DNA of 64,000 nucleotides from Clostridium sp. CF012. Lineage in GTDB: Bacteria > Bacillota > Clostridia > Clostridiales > Clostridiaceae. The notes beneath the pieces are model-generated. The model did no database searches and had not been told where the DNA came from. It was given only the letters and a program-made list of their open reading frames with translations. The stretch lies in NCBI RefSeq assembly GCF_018861755.1, contig NZ_JAHLEF010000005.1:1-64000 (forward strand). Reading direction: 5' to 3'. Shown one piece after another: positions 7,831 to 16,623 of this stretch; the first letter of the stretch is position 1, and each line of letters begins with the position of its first letter. Position numbers and translations under genes: made by a program.

Positions 7831-8583
7831 TTATTCTTTATTTCTTATATATTTTAGACTTATACTTGGATTGCTTGTTTTTGTTGATCTAATCTCAAAA
7901 TGATTTAAGGAAGCTACAAAAGGTGTGAGCTTTGTATAGCCATAGTTTCTTGTATCAAAATCTGGATATCTCTTATTAAGAGTGCTACCCAATTCACCTA
8001 AAAATGCCCAGCCGTCTTCATCTGAAATCTCAGTTATAATAGTTTTAATAGCCTCTACTAATTTATCGGTACTTGTCATACCAAGCTTAGATTCTTCTTG
8101 TATTTGTATTCCTTTAGTAGTAGTTGTTTCGGTATTTTTGGGCGACATTGAAGCTAATACTTCAAGATATTTAAACTTCTCACAAGCTGAGATGAAAGGT
8201 GTAGGTGTTTTCTTTTCTCCCATGCCGATAACATACATACCAGCCTCCCTAAGTCTTGCTGCGAGTTTAGTAAAGTCACTATCACTAGACACAATGCAAA
8301 AGCCATCAACATTCTTTGAATAGAGTATATCCATGGCATCAATTATAAGGGCTGCATCTGTTGAATTTTTACCTGTGGTATAACTGTATTGTTGTATTGG
8401 ACTAATAGAATAATTAAGCAATACATTCTTCCAGGAAGCTAGTTGAGGCTTGGTCCAATCTCCATAAATTCTTTTATATGTAGGTGTTCCATGATTTGAA
8501 ATTTCATCAATTATATACTTTATATATTTATCAGATACATTGTCAGCATCAATCAAAACTGCTATTTTTTTATCCTTTTCCAT
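7831..8583 (-). CDS. NYN-domain (PIN-like) protein with C-terminal LOTUS/OST-HTH-like domain
   Basis: The 250-residue protein has an N-terminal NYN domain (about 1-145). Its acidic metal-binding residues lie in LIDADN (D12, D14), the STDAALIIDAMD segment and SSDSDF, as in LabA/DUF88-type PIN-like nucleases. After a polar linker, residues 175-245 (LVEAIKTIITEISDEDGW, LGSTLNKRYPDFDTRNYGY) fit the OST-HTH/LOTUS domain often paired with bacterial NYN proteins. An RNA-processing role is inferred from this pairing. The start at 8583 has AAGGAG six bases upstream; five additional codons from 8598 overlap that ribosome site. It is transcribed alone, between two terminators. Confidence 0.85.
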   Translation of the reverse strand: MEKDKKIAVLIDADNVSDKYIKYIIDEISNHGTPTYKRIYGDWTKPQLASWKNVLLNYSISPIQQYSYTTGKNSTDAALIIDAMDILYSKNVDGFCIVSSDSDFTKLAARLREAGMYVIGMGEKKTPTPFISACEKFKYLEVLASMSPKNTETTTTKGIQIQEESKLGMTSTDKLVEAIKTIITEISDEDGWAFLGELGSTLNKRYPDFDTRNYGYTKLTPFVASLNHFEIRSTKTSNPSISLKYIRNKE

Positions 8584-8875
8584 TTTTATCTCCTTCACAC
8601 CTTAATGTCTTTAAACTATTTTGCAGAAAATATAATACTCATACTCATTACTTTAAAATAACATACTATTCTATAGAATTCTACAAAATCCTAAATATTC
8701 CTTCTTAATTTATATAATTATTGTAATCACGCATAATTTCTTTTAAATGAAATATAAATAATTAGATTATCAGTTATTGACAACTTATATTTTATGTCAT
8801 CAATAGTATGTTTTATTTTCAATATTCGATACATTTACAAATTAATTATTTAACATTTTCTAAATATTATATTTT

Positions 8876-8926
8876 AAAAAACACTATGAAGGATTATTGA
8901 AATTCAATAATTATTCATAGTGTTTT
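8876..8926 (-). terminator. Terminator downstream of the chemoreceptor pseudogene
   Basis: AAAAACACTATGAA (8877-8890) pairs with TTCATAGTGTTTTT (8913-8926), and an inner ATTATTGAA/TTCAATAAT repeat extends the stem. A T-run follows on the minus strand. The rest of the roughly 400-base gap from 8584 to 9009 is AT-rich and shows no gene. Confidence 0.75.
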
Positions 8927-9009
8927 TATTAAATCATGAAAGCTTTCCATCAAATTGTTCTCTAAAAATGAATTTTATACCTGCTTATGCTTTTTTATAA
9001 TCTTCACTT

Positions 9010-9955
9010 CTACAACTTAAACTCACCTACTATTAAATCAAGTATTTGCGATACGCTCTTTAATTTTTCTGATGCTCGTGCTACATTTTCCATTTCCATA
9101 GATTGCTCTTGAACACTAGCACTAACCTGCTCTGTAGCCGCAGCTGTTTCTTCTGAAACAGCTGAAATATCATGTATTGCTTCTAAAACTATATTTTTAT
9201 TATCATTTACAGTTTTAATATTATTACTAAGCTCCTCTATTTGTATTACTGTATCTTTAATAGATGACTTAATATAGGTAAAGGCACTTTCTGCTCCCTC
9301 CATGGCTTTGTTAGCTTCAATATTTATGTTTGAAGCATTATCCATATTAGTTTTGGTTCCCCTTATTTCATTTTGAATTTCTTCCACCAAACTACTTATT
9401 TCATTTGTTGAATTAGCCGTTTGTTCAGCTAATTTTCTAACTTCATCAGCTACTACTGCAAAGCCTTTTCCACTTTCTCCAGCTCTTGCAGCTTCTATAG
9501 CTGCATTTAGTGCAAGTAAATTAGTCTGCTTTGCTATAGCTTATATACTATTTATAATTTCTCCAATAAAGCTTGATTTACTGGAGAGGAGATTTATATT
9601 GACTTCTAGTTCACCTATAGCTTTATCGTTTTCCTTAAACTTGTGTGAAAGTAATTCCATAGATTTTATACCTTTATTGTTTATATCATCTGTTTTATTC
9701 CAGTATTCTTTAACTAAATTAGTGCTGTGGACAGCATTATCAATTTCTTTTGCAAAACTTACAATTTTTTCAGTGAAGTAATAACCATCCATCAATTATA
9801 CTTGAATACTTCTCACTAGTTACTACTAGATTGTTGGTAGCTTCTTTTAATATTAATTTATTAGAAATCAGATATCCTGTAAATGTAGAAAAACAAAGCA
9901 CAACTAAGACTATTAAACATATAAATGTTATAATTCTCGTTTTAATACTTTTCAT
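9010..9955 (-). pseudogene. Methyl-accepting chemotaxis protein remnant (deletion, frameshift, nonsense)
   Basis: The first piece (9955 down to about 9785) keeps a good ribosome site (AAGGGGGG), a membrane helix and the first residues of a dCache-like sensor ending in YSSIIDGW. It then shifts frame into the cytoplasmic signalling part (9795-9010), so roughly 250 residues of sensor, second membrane helix and HAMP are missing. Inside the signalling domain an in-frame TAA at 9541-9543 interrupts the segment just before [17 protein letters not shown], the conserved hairpin tip. The frame then continues to a normal C-terminus. With both lesions the gene cannot make a working transducer. A terminator follows at 8876-8926. 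Confidence 0.9.
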
Positions 9956-10042
9956 TTTTTAAGCCCCCCTTTATTGTCAAACTAACACTTCATATTGGAA
10001 TTGAAATTACTTAGTGCAGCTAGAGAAATATCCAAATTAAAA

Positions 10043-10069
10043 GACTACTGCCTTGATAAAGCTGTAGTC
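10043..10069 (-). other. Stem-loop in the leader region upstream of the chemoreceptor remnant
   Basis: GACTAC (10043-10048) pairs with GTAGTC (10064-10069), and a CTT/AAG inner match gives a compact hairpin. It lies about 90-115 bases upstream of the pseudogene start, within the otherwise featureless 292-base gap 9956-10247. I could not match it to a known riboswitch class. Confidence 0.35.
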
Positions 10070-10247
10070 AAAAGCTCCGCCATCATTCTCACCCATTTTA
10101 AATAGATTTATGTATATATATTACTGTTATCGTATATTATGCAAAAACTTTAGTAAGTATTCATCTACTATTTTAAGCATACCATGAGATTCCAGTATTT
10201 CTGCTAGTCTTTTTTTGTTCAAATTTACTACCAAAACAAGTTATTTA

Positions 10248-11303
10248 TTAATTTTTTTTAATTATATGGCATTCATACAAGTTAGATATTATTACTTTAA
10301 GGATAGCGTAAATAGGCACAACCGCAAAGGCTGCCAAAGGTCCTCCTACTGCAACTGCACCTATTACTAAGCATATGTCAGTTAAAGGATGTATTTTCAT
10401 TGCATGAGACATAATTGCAGGAACAACAACTCTCCCTTTTAAAGTCTGCACAACGATGAACACAATTACAAGTTTTCCTATCATAATAAATCCCATGCTC
10501 AAAGCAATAATTGAGGGAATAATCATGGAAATAAAAAAACCTATAAAAGGAATAAACGCCAAAATAAAAGTTATTGATGCGAAAAGCGGAGCATTGGGAA
10601 TACCTATAATTTTATAGCCAATAAATATCATAGTGGATAAAGCAAGAGCCACTTTTGCTTGGCCCGTAACATAGGCGCCCAAAACCGTATCACTCTCTGA
10701 AAGAATTTTCGATACATTTTTTTTATACTTTTCAGGGATTATGCACATAATTCTATCTTTAAATTTAGTACCATCTTTAAGTAAATAAAATAATATTACC
10801 AACATAAGCAATAGCGTTGAAAATGTGTGTAATGCATACTTTACTGCAAACATAAGGGTATTAACCAAATTCTTCGTATAAATATTAACTATATTGGTAA
10901 AGGCCTTATTAATCTCATCAGTAGGTATATAGTTACTAATTTTATTCATCATTTGATTAATAGAGTTTTGGTTTTTCACAATATTAGTTAGTTCTTCTAT
11001 TGTTCCAGCAAACTGATTTGCGATATAATTACTAAAAAAAGTTATACCACCTGCGGCAATAAATAGTCCCAGTATTAATGTTAATAGAGCTGAGATACTT
11101 GGCTTTAATCCATTCTTAATAAAAATCGTATTTAATGGTTTTATAATATAAAACAAAAAAAGAGAAAATATTAATGGAGTTAAAAATGATTTAAAAAGTA
11201 TTCTTATAAGTCTATGAACAAAAAACATCTTACCAAAAAGAAGTAAACTCAAAAAAAACAGATTAATAATCAGTAAATTTTTTAACATGTTATTTTTTAA
11301 CAT
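10248..11303 (-). CDS. AI-2E family transporter (UPF0118)
   Basis: The 351-residue integral membrane protein has the AI-2E/PerM-family layout: paired N-terminal membrane helices, a loop region of about 100 residues (YIANQFAGTIEELTN onward), then five or more helices. It carries the PLFASITFILAFIPFIGFFIS and KIHPLTDICLVIGAVAVGGP blocks near the C-terminus. Members export small molecules or ions, and the autoinducer-2 assignment is only one case. The start at 11303 follows AGGAAG; 22 upstream codons from 11369 look non-coding. It appears to be monocistronic, with a terminator in front at 11416-11456 belonging to the next gene. Confidence 0.85.
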   Translation of the reverse strand: MLKNNMLKNLLIINLFFLSLLLFGKMFFVHRLIRILFKSFLTPLIFSLFLFYIIKPLNTIFIKNGLKPSISALLTLILGLFIAAGGITFFSNYIANQFAGTIEELTNIVKNQNSINQMMNKISNYIPTDEINKAFTNIVNIYTKNLVNTLMFAVKYALHTFSTLLLMLVILFYLLKDGTKFKDRIMCIIPEKYKKNVSKILSESDTVLGAYVTGQAKVALALSTMIFIGYKIIGIPNAPLFASITFILAFIPFIGFFISMIIPSIIALSMGFIMIGKLVIVFIVVQTLKGRVVVPAIMSHAMKIHPLTDICLVIGAVAVGGPLAAFAVVPIYAILKVIISNLYECHIIKKN

Positions 11304-11415
11304 AACTACCCACTTCCTACGTTTAGTACATACAACATAGTTTGAGCATGTAGCTATGCACTTATTCATAATAGATACATTTTAAACGTTAATAAGAGTA
11401 GTTTTTTAGGTAAAT

Positions 11416-11456
11416 AAAAAAAGCATGCTAATTTTACTGATTTAGCATACTTTTTT
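11416..11456 (-). terminator. Terminator of the racemase gene
   Basis: AAAAAAGCATGCTAA pairs with TTTAGCATACTTTTTT, with one mismatch and an ATTTTACTGA-type loop. A T-run follows on the minus strand. It lies 70 bases downstream of the racemase-like gene. Confidence 0.7.
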
Positions 11457-11525
11457 GTTATAAAATCTATTGCAAAAAACCAATTTCATCTTATCTTTTC
11501 TTCATTCTATGTAACATCCTCAGCC

Positions 11526-12629
11526 TTATATGAAAACCTTTGGTATGGCTGCATATCCACTTAAATACATCATTTGTGAGTAGTACATTCTAAAATCAAG
11601 TATATCACCTAATTTAATTTCAACGCAATCTTCAATATCAATAATTAAATGATCAGAACTGCTTCCCACAATTTTAACACCTTGTTTTTGTGGAATTAGA
11701 TTATCTTGCAAACCAAAATCCTGCTTTCCCACTGCAAGTAACGCTCTTTTTCTTATTCCATTATCCTCATAGGTTGGCTTATTTCCAAAAGCATCAATAA
11801 ATACTTCCCCCACAGGATGCGTAGGTTTACATTTTATTTCCACAACTTGAGCTTTTAGTACAAAAGCATCCTTATGCATATGTTTCATATCGTATCCCCA
11901 AAATTCTTCTAAATCTACTGCTAATAGTATTCCCTCGCCTATTCTTAAATTATTTACTCTTTTAGGCATATCACCATCTATTAATAGTGGTAATGAACTT
12001 GTAGCACCTCCAGAAATCATTTCTAATCTCCTATTTATTTTACTTTCAATTATTTCTGTAATATCACAAAGTCTTCCTAAATTTTCTTGTGTAGGCCTTA
12101 TTGATCCATAACAACCTAAATTAGTCCCTACTCCATATATCTCAACATTTTTAAGATTATTTTCAACATATTCTGCTAATTTAATGAATTCTTCCTCATC
12201 AAATACACCTTCTCTTAAATCTCCAAGGTCAAGCATTAAAATCACCTTATGGTTTTTGCCTTGCAATTCACATTCCTTTTGAATCATATTCAATGTTTCT
12301 AATTCAGAATTTAGGCTGACAGAAGCAAATTCAACCAATTTTTTTATTTCACTAAACATTGGAATTCTAATCATCATAAAAGGCGTCTCTATACCATATT
12401 CCACTAGTTTAATTATTTGGTCCATTCTTGAAGTTGCTAAATAGCTACATCCTGCCCGTTCAAACTGCTTCACAACCTCTGGCATTGCATTAAACCCCTT
12501 AACCACTCCCGTAACGTTAACCCCCTGCGACTTACATAAATCAACCATGGATTTTATGTTTTCATATACATGCTTCAAATTTATTTCAAGCATTGGATAT
12601 TTAAACTCTGAATAAGTTTTTTCATTCAT
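11526..12629 (-). CDS. orr: Alanine/ornithine racemase family PLP enzyme
   Basis: The 367-residue product has an N-terminal alanine-racemase TIM-barrel. The pyridoxal-phosphate lysine is in TGVVKGFNAMPEV (about residue 45). LEINLKHVYENIKSMV precedes it, and MLDLGDLREG, YGVGTNLGCYGS and ISGGATSSLPLL follow. This pattern fits the ornithine-racemase branch of amino-acid-fermenting clostridia better than cell-wall alanine racemase. Such enzymes interconvert L- and D-ornithine. The start at 12629 has GGAGG seven bases upstream. No ornithine aminomutase genes are adjacent, so the exact substrate is uncertain. Confidence 0.75.
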   Translation of the reverse strand: MNEKTYSEFKYPMLEINLKHVYENIKSMVDLCKSQGVNVTGVVKGFNAMPEVVKQFERAGCSYLATSRMDQIIKLVEYGIETPFMMIRIPMFSEIKKLVEFASVSLNSELETLNMIQKECELQGKNHKVILMLDLGDLREGVFDEEEFIKLAEYVENNLKNVEIYGVGTNLGCYGSIRPTQENLGRLCDITEIIESKINRRLEMISGGATSSLPLLIDGDMPKRVNNLRIGEGILLAVDLEEFWGYDMKHMHKDAFVLKAQVVEIKCKPTHPVGEVFIDAFGNKPTYEDNGIRKRALLAVGKQDFGLQDNLIPQKQGVKIVGSSSDHLIIDIEDCVEIKLGDILDFRMYYSQMMYLSGYAAIPKVFI

Positions 12630-12840
12630 ACAACTACCTCCACCTAAAAAATTATTATACCAGTCCTTTTTCTTTATACATTGTATGTAGCTTATTGGCA
12701 TTAACTTATTAATAGTATATCCCATAATAAGAATAATTTAAATAAGTTATAGCAGATTTAATATAATGGCTATAAATAGAAATGCAATCTAAAAAAGGTG
12801 CATGGTCTACAATTACTAAATTTAACTATGTAACAAGAGA

Positions 12841-12913
12841 AATGTACCATCTCAATCTATCCACTATAATTAAGTTAATTAAACTAAATTATATGTTATT
12901 GAGATGGTACATT
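12841..12913. repeat. 16-bp inverted repeat with 41-base loop
   Basis: AATGTACCATCTCAAT (12841-12856) is perfectly complementary to ATTGAGATGGTACATT (12898-12913). It lies just beyond the 3' end of the DUF5692 gene and could form its transcript end, although the T-rich side is on the plus strand. The remaining gap 12630-12840 shows nothing else. Confidence 0.6.
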
Positions 12914-12924
12914 TTATTATATAA

Positions 12925-13869
12925 TTACATATTTATTTGTTTATTTGTTATATATTGATTCTCACTAATAATAAGTTTATAATCTTTTAAATCTGTATGC
13001 ACTTCTTCTTTAAACGGATTACGTTTGTATTTAGCTACCTTATAGAAATGATATATAAATACTGCTATATTAGAGGCTAAGGCCAAAGCACTAACAATCC
13101 ATAATGCCGATTTATTATGACTTGATTTAACAGCAAATATTGAAGTATCAACAAACCCTGGGAAACACATTACAAACATCATCCAAGTTGCTAGTGTTTG
13201 TGCTCGATGTTGTAGCCATGCACCCTTTTTTATGAAGAAAGCTGGAATAGTACAAGAAATTAATAGTGCTGCACCGGCATAAAACGCATGATCGGAAACA
13301 CAGTTATAAACATAAGCAAAGTTCCAAAGATCATATGCAATAATCCAAAACCAGAGTTGATCCGGCCACAACATATCTTTATTCTTATCACTACCTATAA
13401 AAATGCCAACCCAACCAGAAATAGTAATAATATTTAAAATACCAGCAATACCATTCATTATATTCCAAGAACCACCAACCATGACAACCCCATCTACTAA
13501 ACCATTTAAGCTATAACATTGAAAATCACGAACAACAGCTTCCATAATGTTTAATGATAGAATAAGTGCAGGAAACATCAACAGATATTTTTTTTTGCTC
13601 CAGCCTTTTACGAATCTTAGAGCCAAAAATCCTAAGCATCCTGCCAGTGCTGAATATACTTTTGCCCAATGGAACCAAGTCCCTACACTTGAACCTGCCC
13701 CTGCAGTATGATTCCATACCGTAAACGGTAACACTGCTGGTAATGCCAAAAAAATTAATAGAGTAAACCATTTATTTCTTCGAGCCAACTCATTTACAAG
13801 CATCAGAGCTGCAACAACTCCAATCCACATTAGAGCAGAGTACCAAGGTATTGATTGAAATAAAAACAT
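12925..13869 (-). CDS. DUF5692-like multi-spanning membrane protein
   Basis: The 314-residue protein has about eight to nine hydrophobic helices, many aromatic residues, and short loops such as WNHTAGAGSSVGTWFHWAK and DKNKDMLWPDQLWFWIIAYD. It resembles DUF5692, a family without known function. The C-terminal 40 residues are hydrophilic and probably cytoplasmic. The start at 13869 follows a GGGGGGC ribosome site by six bases. It appears to be transcribed alone, and a cre-like palindrome lies about 90 bases upstream, hinting at carbon-source control. No neighbour gives a functional clue. Confidence 0.6.
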   Translation of the reverse strand: MFLFQSIPWYSALMWIGVVAALMLVNELARRNKWFTLLIFLALPAVLPFTVWNHTAGAGSSVGTWFHWAKVYSALAGCLGFLALRFVKGWSKKKYLLMFPALILSLNIMEAVVRDFQCYSLNGLVDGVVMVGGSWNIMNGIAGILNIITISGWVGIFIGSDKNKDMLWPDQLWFWIIAYDLWNFAYVYNCVSDHAFYAGAALLISCTIPAFFIKKGAWLQHRAQTLATWMMFVMCFPGFVDTSIFAVKSSHNKSALWIVSALALASNIAVFIYHFYKVAKYKRNPFKEEVHTDLKDYKLIISENQYITNKQINM

Positions 13870-13959
13870 AATATAGCCCCCCAATTAGTTTTTTTCAAAA
13901 ATGGTTATTATTTCAAATTTACCATTTATCGTTATAATTTTAACACCAAAATTTGTAAT

Positions 13960-13973
13960 TGTAAACGTTTTAT
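13960..13973 (-). promoter_or_regulatory. Possible CcpA (cre-like) site
   Basis: TGTAAACGTTTTAT agrees with the left half of the cre consensus TGNAANCGNTTNCA and differs at the last two positions. It lies upstream of the DUF5692-like gene. Confidence 0.3.
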
Positions 13974-14042
13974 ATAATAATTTATCACGTTTTCTTCTTT
14001 TACAATACACAGTCTGTTTTCCGAGTCATTGAAATAAAAAGT

Positions 14043-14079
14043 AACCAGTCAAAGTGAATCTACATCACTTTAACTGGTT
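14043..14079 (-). terminator. Terminator of the two-component/ABC unit
   Basis: AACCAGTCAAAGTGA (14043-14057) pairs with TCACTTTAACTGGTT (14065-14079) with one mismatch. A U-rich tract follows on the minus strand. It lies immediately after the response-regulator gene. Confidence 0.8.
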
Positions 14080-14086
14080 CTATAAA

Positions 14087-14911
14087 TTATTTTGACTCTT
14101 CTTCATTTTCATTGCCATCTTTAATGTATAAATTAGCTTTAACAAACTCTAAGGGTGAAGCTTTTATATATTTTTTAAATACAGTAGAATAGTGTTTATA
14201 ATCAGTAAACCCTACAAATGAAGATATCTCGTAAACCCTATACTCACCAGTCATAAGTAGTTCGATTGACTTTTGTACTCTATATCTATTTAAAAAATCA
14301 TGAAATGTTTGATTTGTATGCTCTTTTAAATTTCTACTTAGATAGCTTGCGCTTACTGCTAATTTTTCTGAAACATCCTCAATAGTAATTTTTTTCGAAT
14401 AATTATCTTTTACATAGGCGATTGCAGCCTCTGTATAATGAGATCTTTTTTTATTTGATTTTAAATAGTACTCCAAATTTAGAACATCAATATTTTTGTA
14501 GTCCTTGATACAGTTTTTAAATTCATTATATATTTTTTTCTCATGAATTTTATTCACAACTATTAAAATGATCTCTTTAAATTTATCCTCATCAATTGGT
14601 TTTAGTACATAGTCAAAGACTTTTAAATCTATAGCTTTCTTTGCATAGGGAAATTCTCCATAACTAGTCAAAATAATCTTTTCAAAATCATAAATACCAT
14701 TAGCTTCCTCTAGCATATCCATACCATTCTTTATTGGCATTTTAATATCTGTAATGACTAAATCCGGCTTGATTTCTATAATAGATTTTAGTCCTTCTTT
14801 TCCATTTGATGCTTCCCCTGCAATGATACAATTCATACTAAGCCAGTCAATTGTATTGATTAATCCTTTTCTTATTAAATTTTCATCCTCTACAATAAGC
14901 ACTTTAATCAT
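14087..14911 (-). CDS. AraC-type response regulator (YesN/HptR-like)
   Basis: The 274-residue protein joins a receiver domain (residues 1-120) to an AraC DNA-binding domain (about 165-265). The receiver has the acidic pair at VEDE, phospho-acceptor D55 in VITDIKMP, and the conserved lysine in YVLKPID. The AraC part shows SASYLSRNLKEH and the second helix-turn-helix up to KASPLEFVK. It lies three bases after the kinase gene, so the pair is co-translated or nearly so. Last in a unit with an ABC transporter, it probably activates that transporter in response to the substrate. The distal position also lets it be produced only with the operon. Confidence 0.9.
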   Translation of the reverse strand: MIKVLIVEDENLIRKGLINTIDWLSMNCIIAGEASNGKEGLKSIIEIKPDLVITDIKMPIKNGMDMLEEANGIYDFEKIILTSYGEFPYAKKAIDLKVFDYVLKPIDEDKFKEIILIVVNKIHEKKIYNEFKNCIKDYKNIDVLNLEYYLKSNKKRSHYTEAAIAYVKDNYSKKITIEDVSEKLAVSASYLSRNLKEHTNQTFHDFLNRYRVQKSIELLMTGEYRVYEISSFVGFTDYKHYSTVFKKYIKASPLEFVKANLYIKDGNENEEESK

Positions 14912-14914
14912 AAT

Positions 14915-16600
14915 TTACTCCTCACTTTCATGGACTGGGAGGTTTATAACTATTTCCGTACCCTCATGAAGTTTACTATATATATTTATACCGTACGACC
15001 TGCCATACATAAGGTTAATTCTTTTTTGTACATTGTAAAGTCCTATGTGGTTTGTGCTATTTTCATCTTTATCCATGAATTTTGATAACTCAGATAGTTT
15101 TTCATAACTCATGCCCTCTCCAGTATCCAAAATGGATATTACCAAATTGTTTTTTTCAATCCTACAGTCTATATTTATTTTTAAATACTCTTTTGTTTCA
15201 AATCCGTATTTTATACTATTTTCTATAATAGGTTGTATTACAAGCTTTGGAATCAGACATTTTTCTGCGACCTCATCTAAATTAATTAGAAAATCGAAAT
15301 TGTCTTCAAATCTAAACTTTTGTATTATGAGATAATCCTCTATATATTTTATATCATCCACTATTTTAACCTTATTAAAATTTGTATTAATACTATATCT
15401 TAACAGGTTAGCCATGGAAACAATGATTTTGGTAGAACTCTTCTCATCTATTTTTATCATATATTTAAGCATTTCAAGGGTATTAAATAAGAAGTGGGGA
15501 TTAAATTGTGCTTCTAGCTGCTTGAGCTCTGACAGAGCATTTCTTCTTGCCTCTTCCTTATTTTTTTCTACAAGCTCATTTATTTTTATTATCATCTCAT
15601 TACAATACTGACCTATAACTTGAAATTCATCATTTGAGCTTATTGATACAACGGTGTCCAAATTTCCCTCTTGAACACTTTTAATGGCAGATAACAATTT
15701 GTCAATTGATATTGTCTTACTTATAGCTATTTTTTTAGCGATAAATAGCATAGAAAACACTAAAATCAAAAATATTAAAATCAAAAACATTTCACCTATG
15801 AAATAGATATTCTTTATAAAGTCTAGGTAGGTAATAGTATAAATGTATATATTACCTTCTATTATAGGGTTACTAAATACATAGTTATTTTCCTTATCCA
15901 AAAATGGCTTCAATTTACCTATACCATCTAAAAGTGCATTATTAGTAGAAACTATATTATTATTATATCTATCCGTTATTACAGCATGATGATTGGTACT
16001 GCTGTGCACTATTTTGTTCAACTCGTTTTCTAAAATATCAAAGACAATAAACCCCATAACTTGGTTATTATCATCAGTAATAGCCTTCCCTATGGAGTAT
16101 ACAGTTCTTGTATTTACATCAAGTTGAGCTCTATTAAGCATCATAACTGATTTATTAGCATTGTCTTTCATCTTTTTAAAAACTCCACCCATAAATAAGT
16201 CATCGCTTTTAGAGTATTGAGGCTCACCTTTATCATTGGTTATTAAAACCTCGCCTTTCCCGTTGAAAATATAAAAAACACTTCTTATATTGTGCTTATT
16301 AACTGTATTATATAATTTCTCATATATTATAGCTTCGCCATGTTGATTGTAAAGTACTTTTTTTATTTCCTCCCATTTTACTAAATCATCTACTTCTGTT
16401 TTATAACTTAAAAACTCTTTGCTGATAACCTTTGATATACTAGAATTATATTTTTCATTGCTTTTCTCAATGATTTTACTGCTATACCAAAATAATAAAT
16501 TATAAAAAATAAAAGACAAAATTATAATAGGAGTCAATGCGTATAATATAAAAGTTTTTCTTATTTCTTCCTTGAAAAATTTTCTTTTAATATTTTTCAT
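14915..16600 (-). CDS. LytS/YesM-type sensor histidine kinase
   Basis: The 561-residue membrane kinase has one helix at about 16-38, an extracellular sensor to about 262, a second helix, a HAMP-like linker, and the His_kinase domain. The phospho-acceptor H369 is in QFNPHFLFNTLEML. The ATPase domain shows IQPIIENSIKYGF, DTGEGM and HIGLYNVQKRI. The sensor begins directly outside the first helix, as in dCache-like YesM proteins. The start at 16600 follows AGGAGG by eight bases; a TTG two codons upstream is less likely. Together with the response regulator and binding protein it recalls the staphylococcal HptRSA hexose-phosphate system. Confidence 0.9.
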   Translation of the reverse strand: MKNIKRKFFKEEIRKTFILYALTPIIILSFIFYNLLFWYSSKIIEKSNEKYNSSISKVISKEFLSYKTEVDDLVKWEEIKKVLYNQHGEAIIYEKLYNTVNKHNIRSVFYIFNGKGEVLITNDKGEPQYSKSDDLFMGGVFKKMKDNANKSVMMLNRAQLDVNTRTVYSIGKAITDDNNQVMGFIVFDILENELNKIVHSSTNHHAVITDRYNNNIVSTNNALLDGIGKLKPFLDKENNYVFSNPIIEGNIYIYTITYLDFIKNIYFIGEMFLILIFLILVFSMLFIAKKIAISKTISIDKLLSAIKSVQEGNLDTVVSISSNDEFQVIGQYCNEMIIKINELVEKNKEEARRNALSELKQLEAQFNPHFLFNTLEMLKYMIKIDEKSSTKIIVSMANLLRYSINTNFNKVKIVDDIKYIEDYLIIQKFRFEDNFDFLINLDEVAEKCLIPKLVIQPIIENSIKYGFETKEYLKINIDCRIEKNNLVISILDTGEGMSYEKLSELSKFMDKDENSTNHIGLYNVQKRINLMYGRSYGINIYSKLHEGTEIVINLPVHESEE

Positions 16601-16623
16601 ACGCAAGTCCTCCTATTGGTTTT

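Noticed and set aside
9956-10247. Possible cyclic-di-GMP riboswitch before the chemoreceptor remnant
   Set aside because: One stable hairpin is present, but the conserved GEMM core and tetraloop/receptor sequences were not found.
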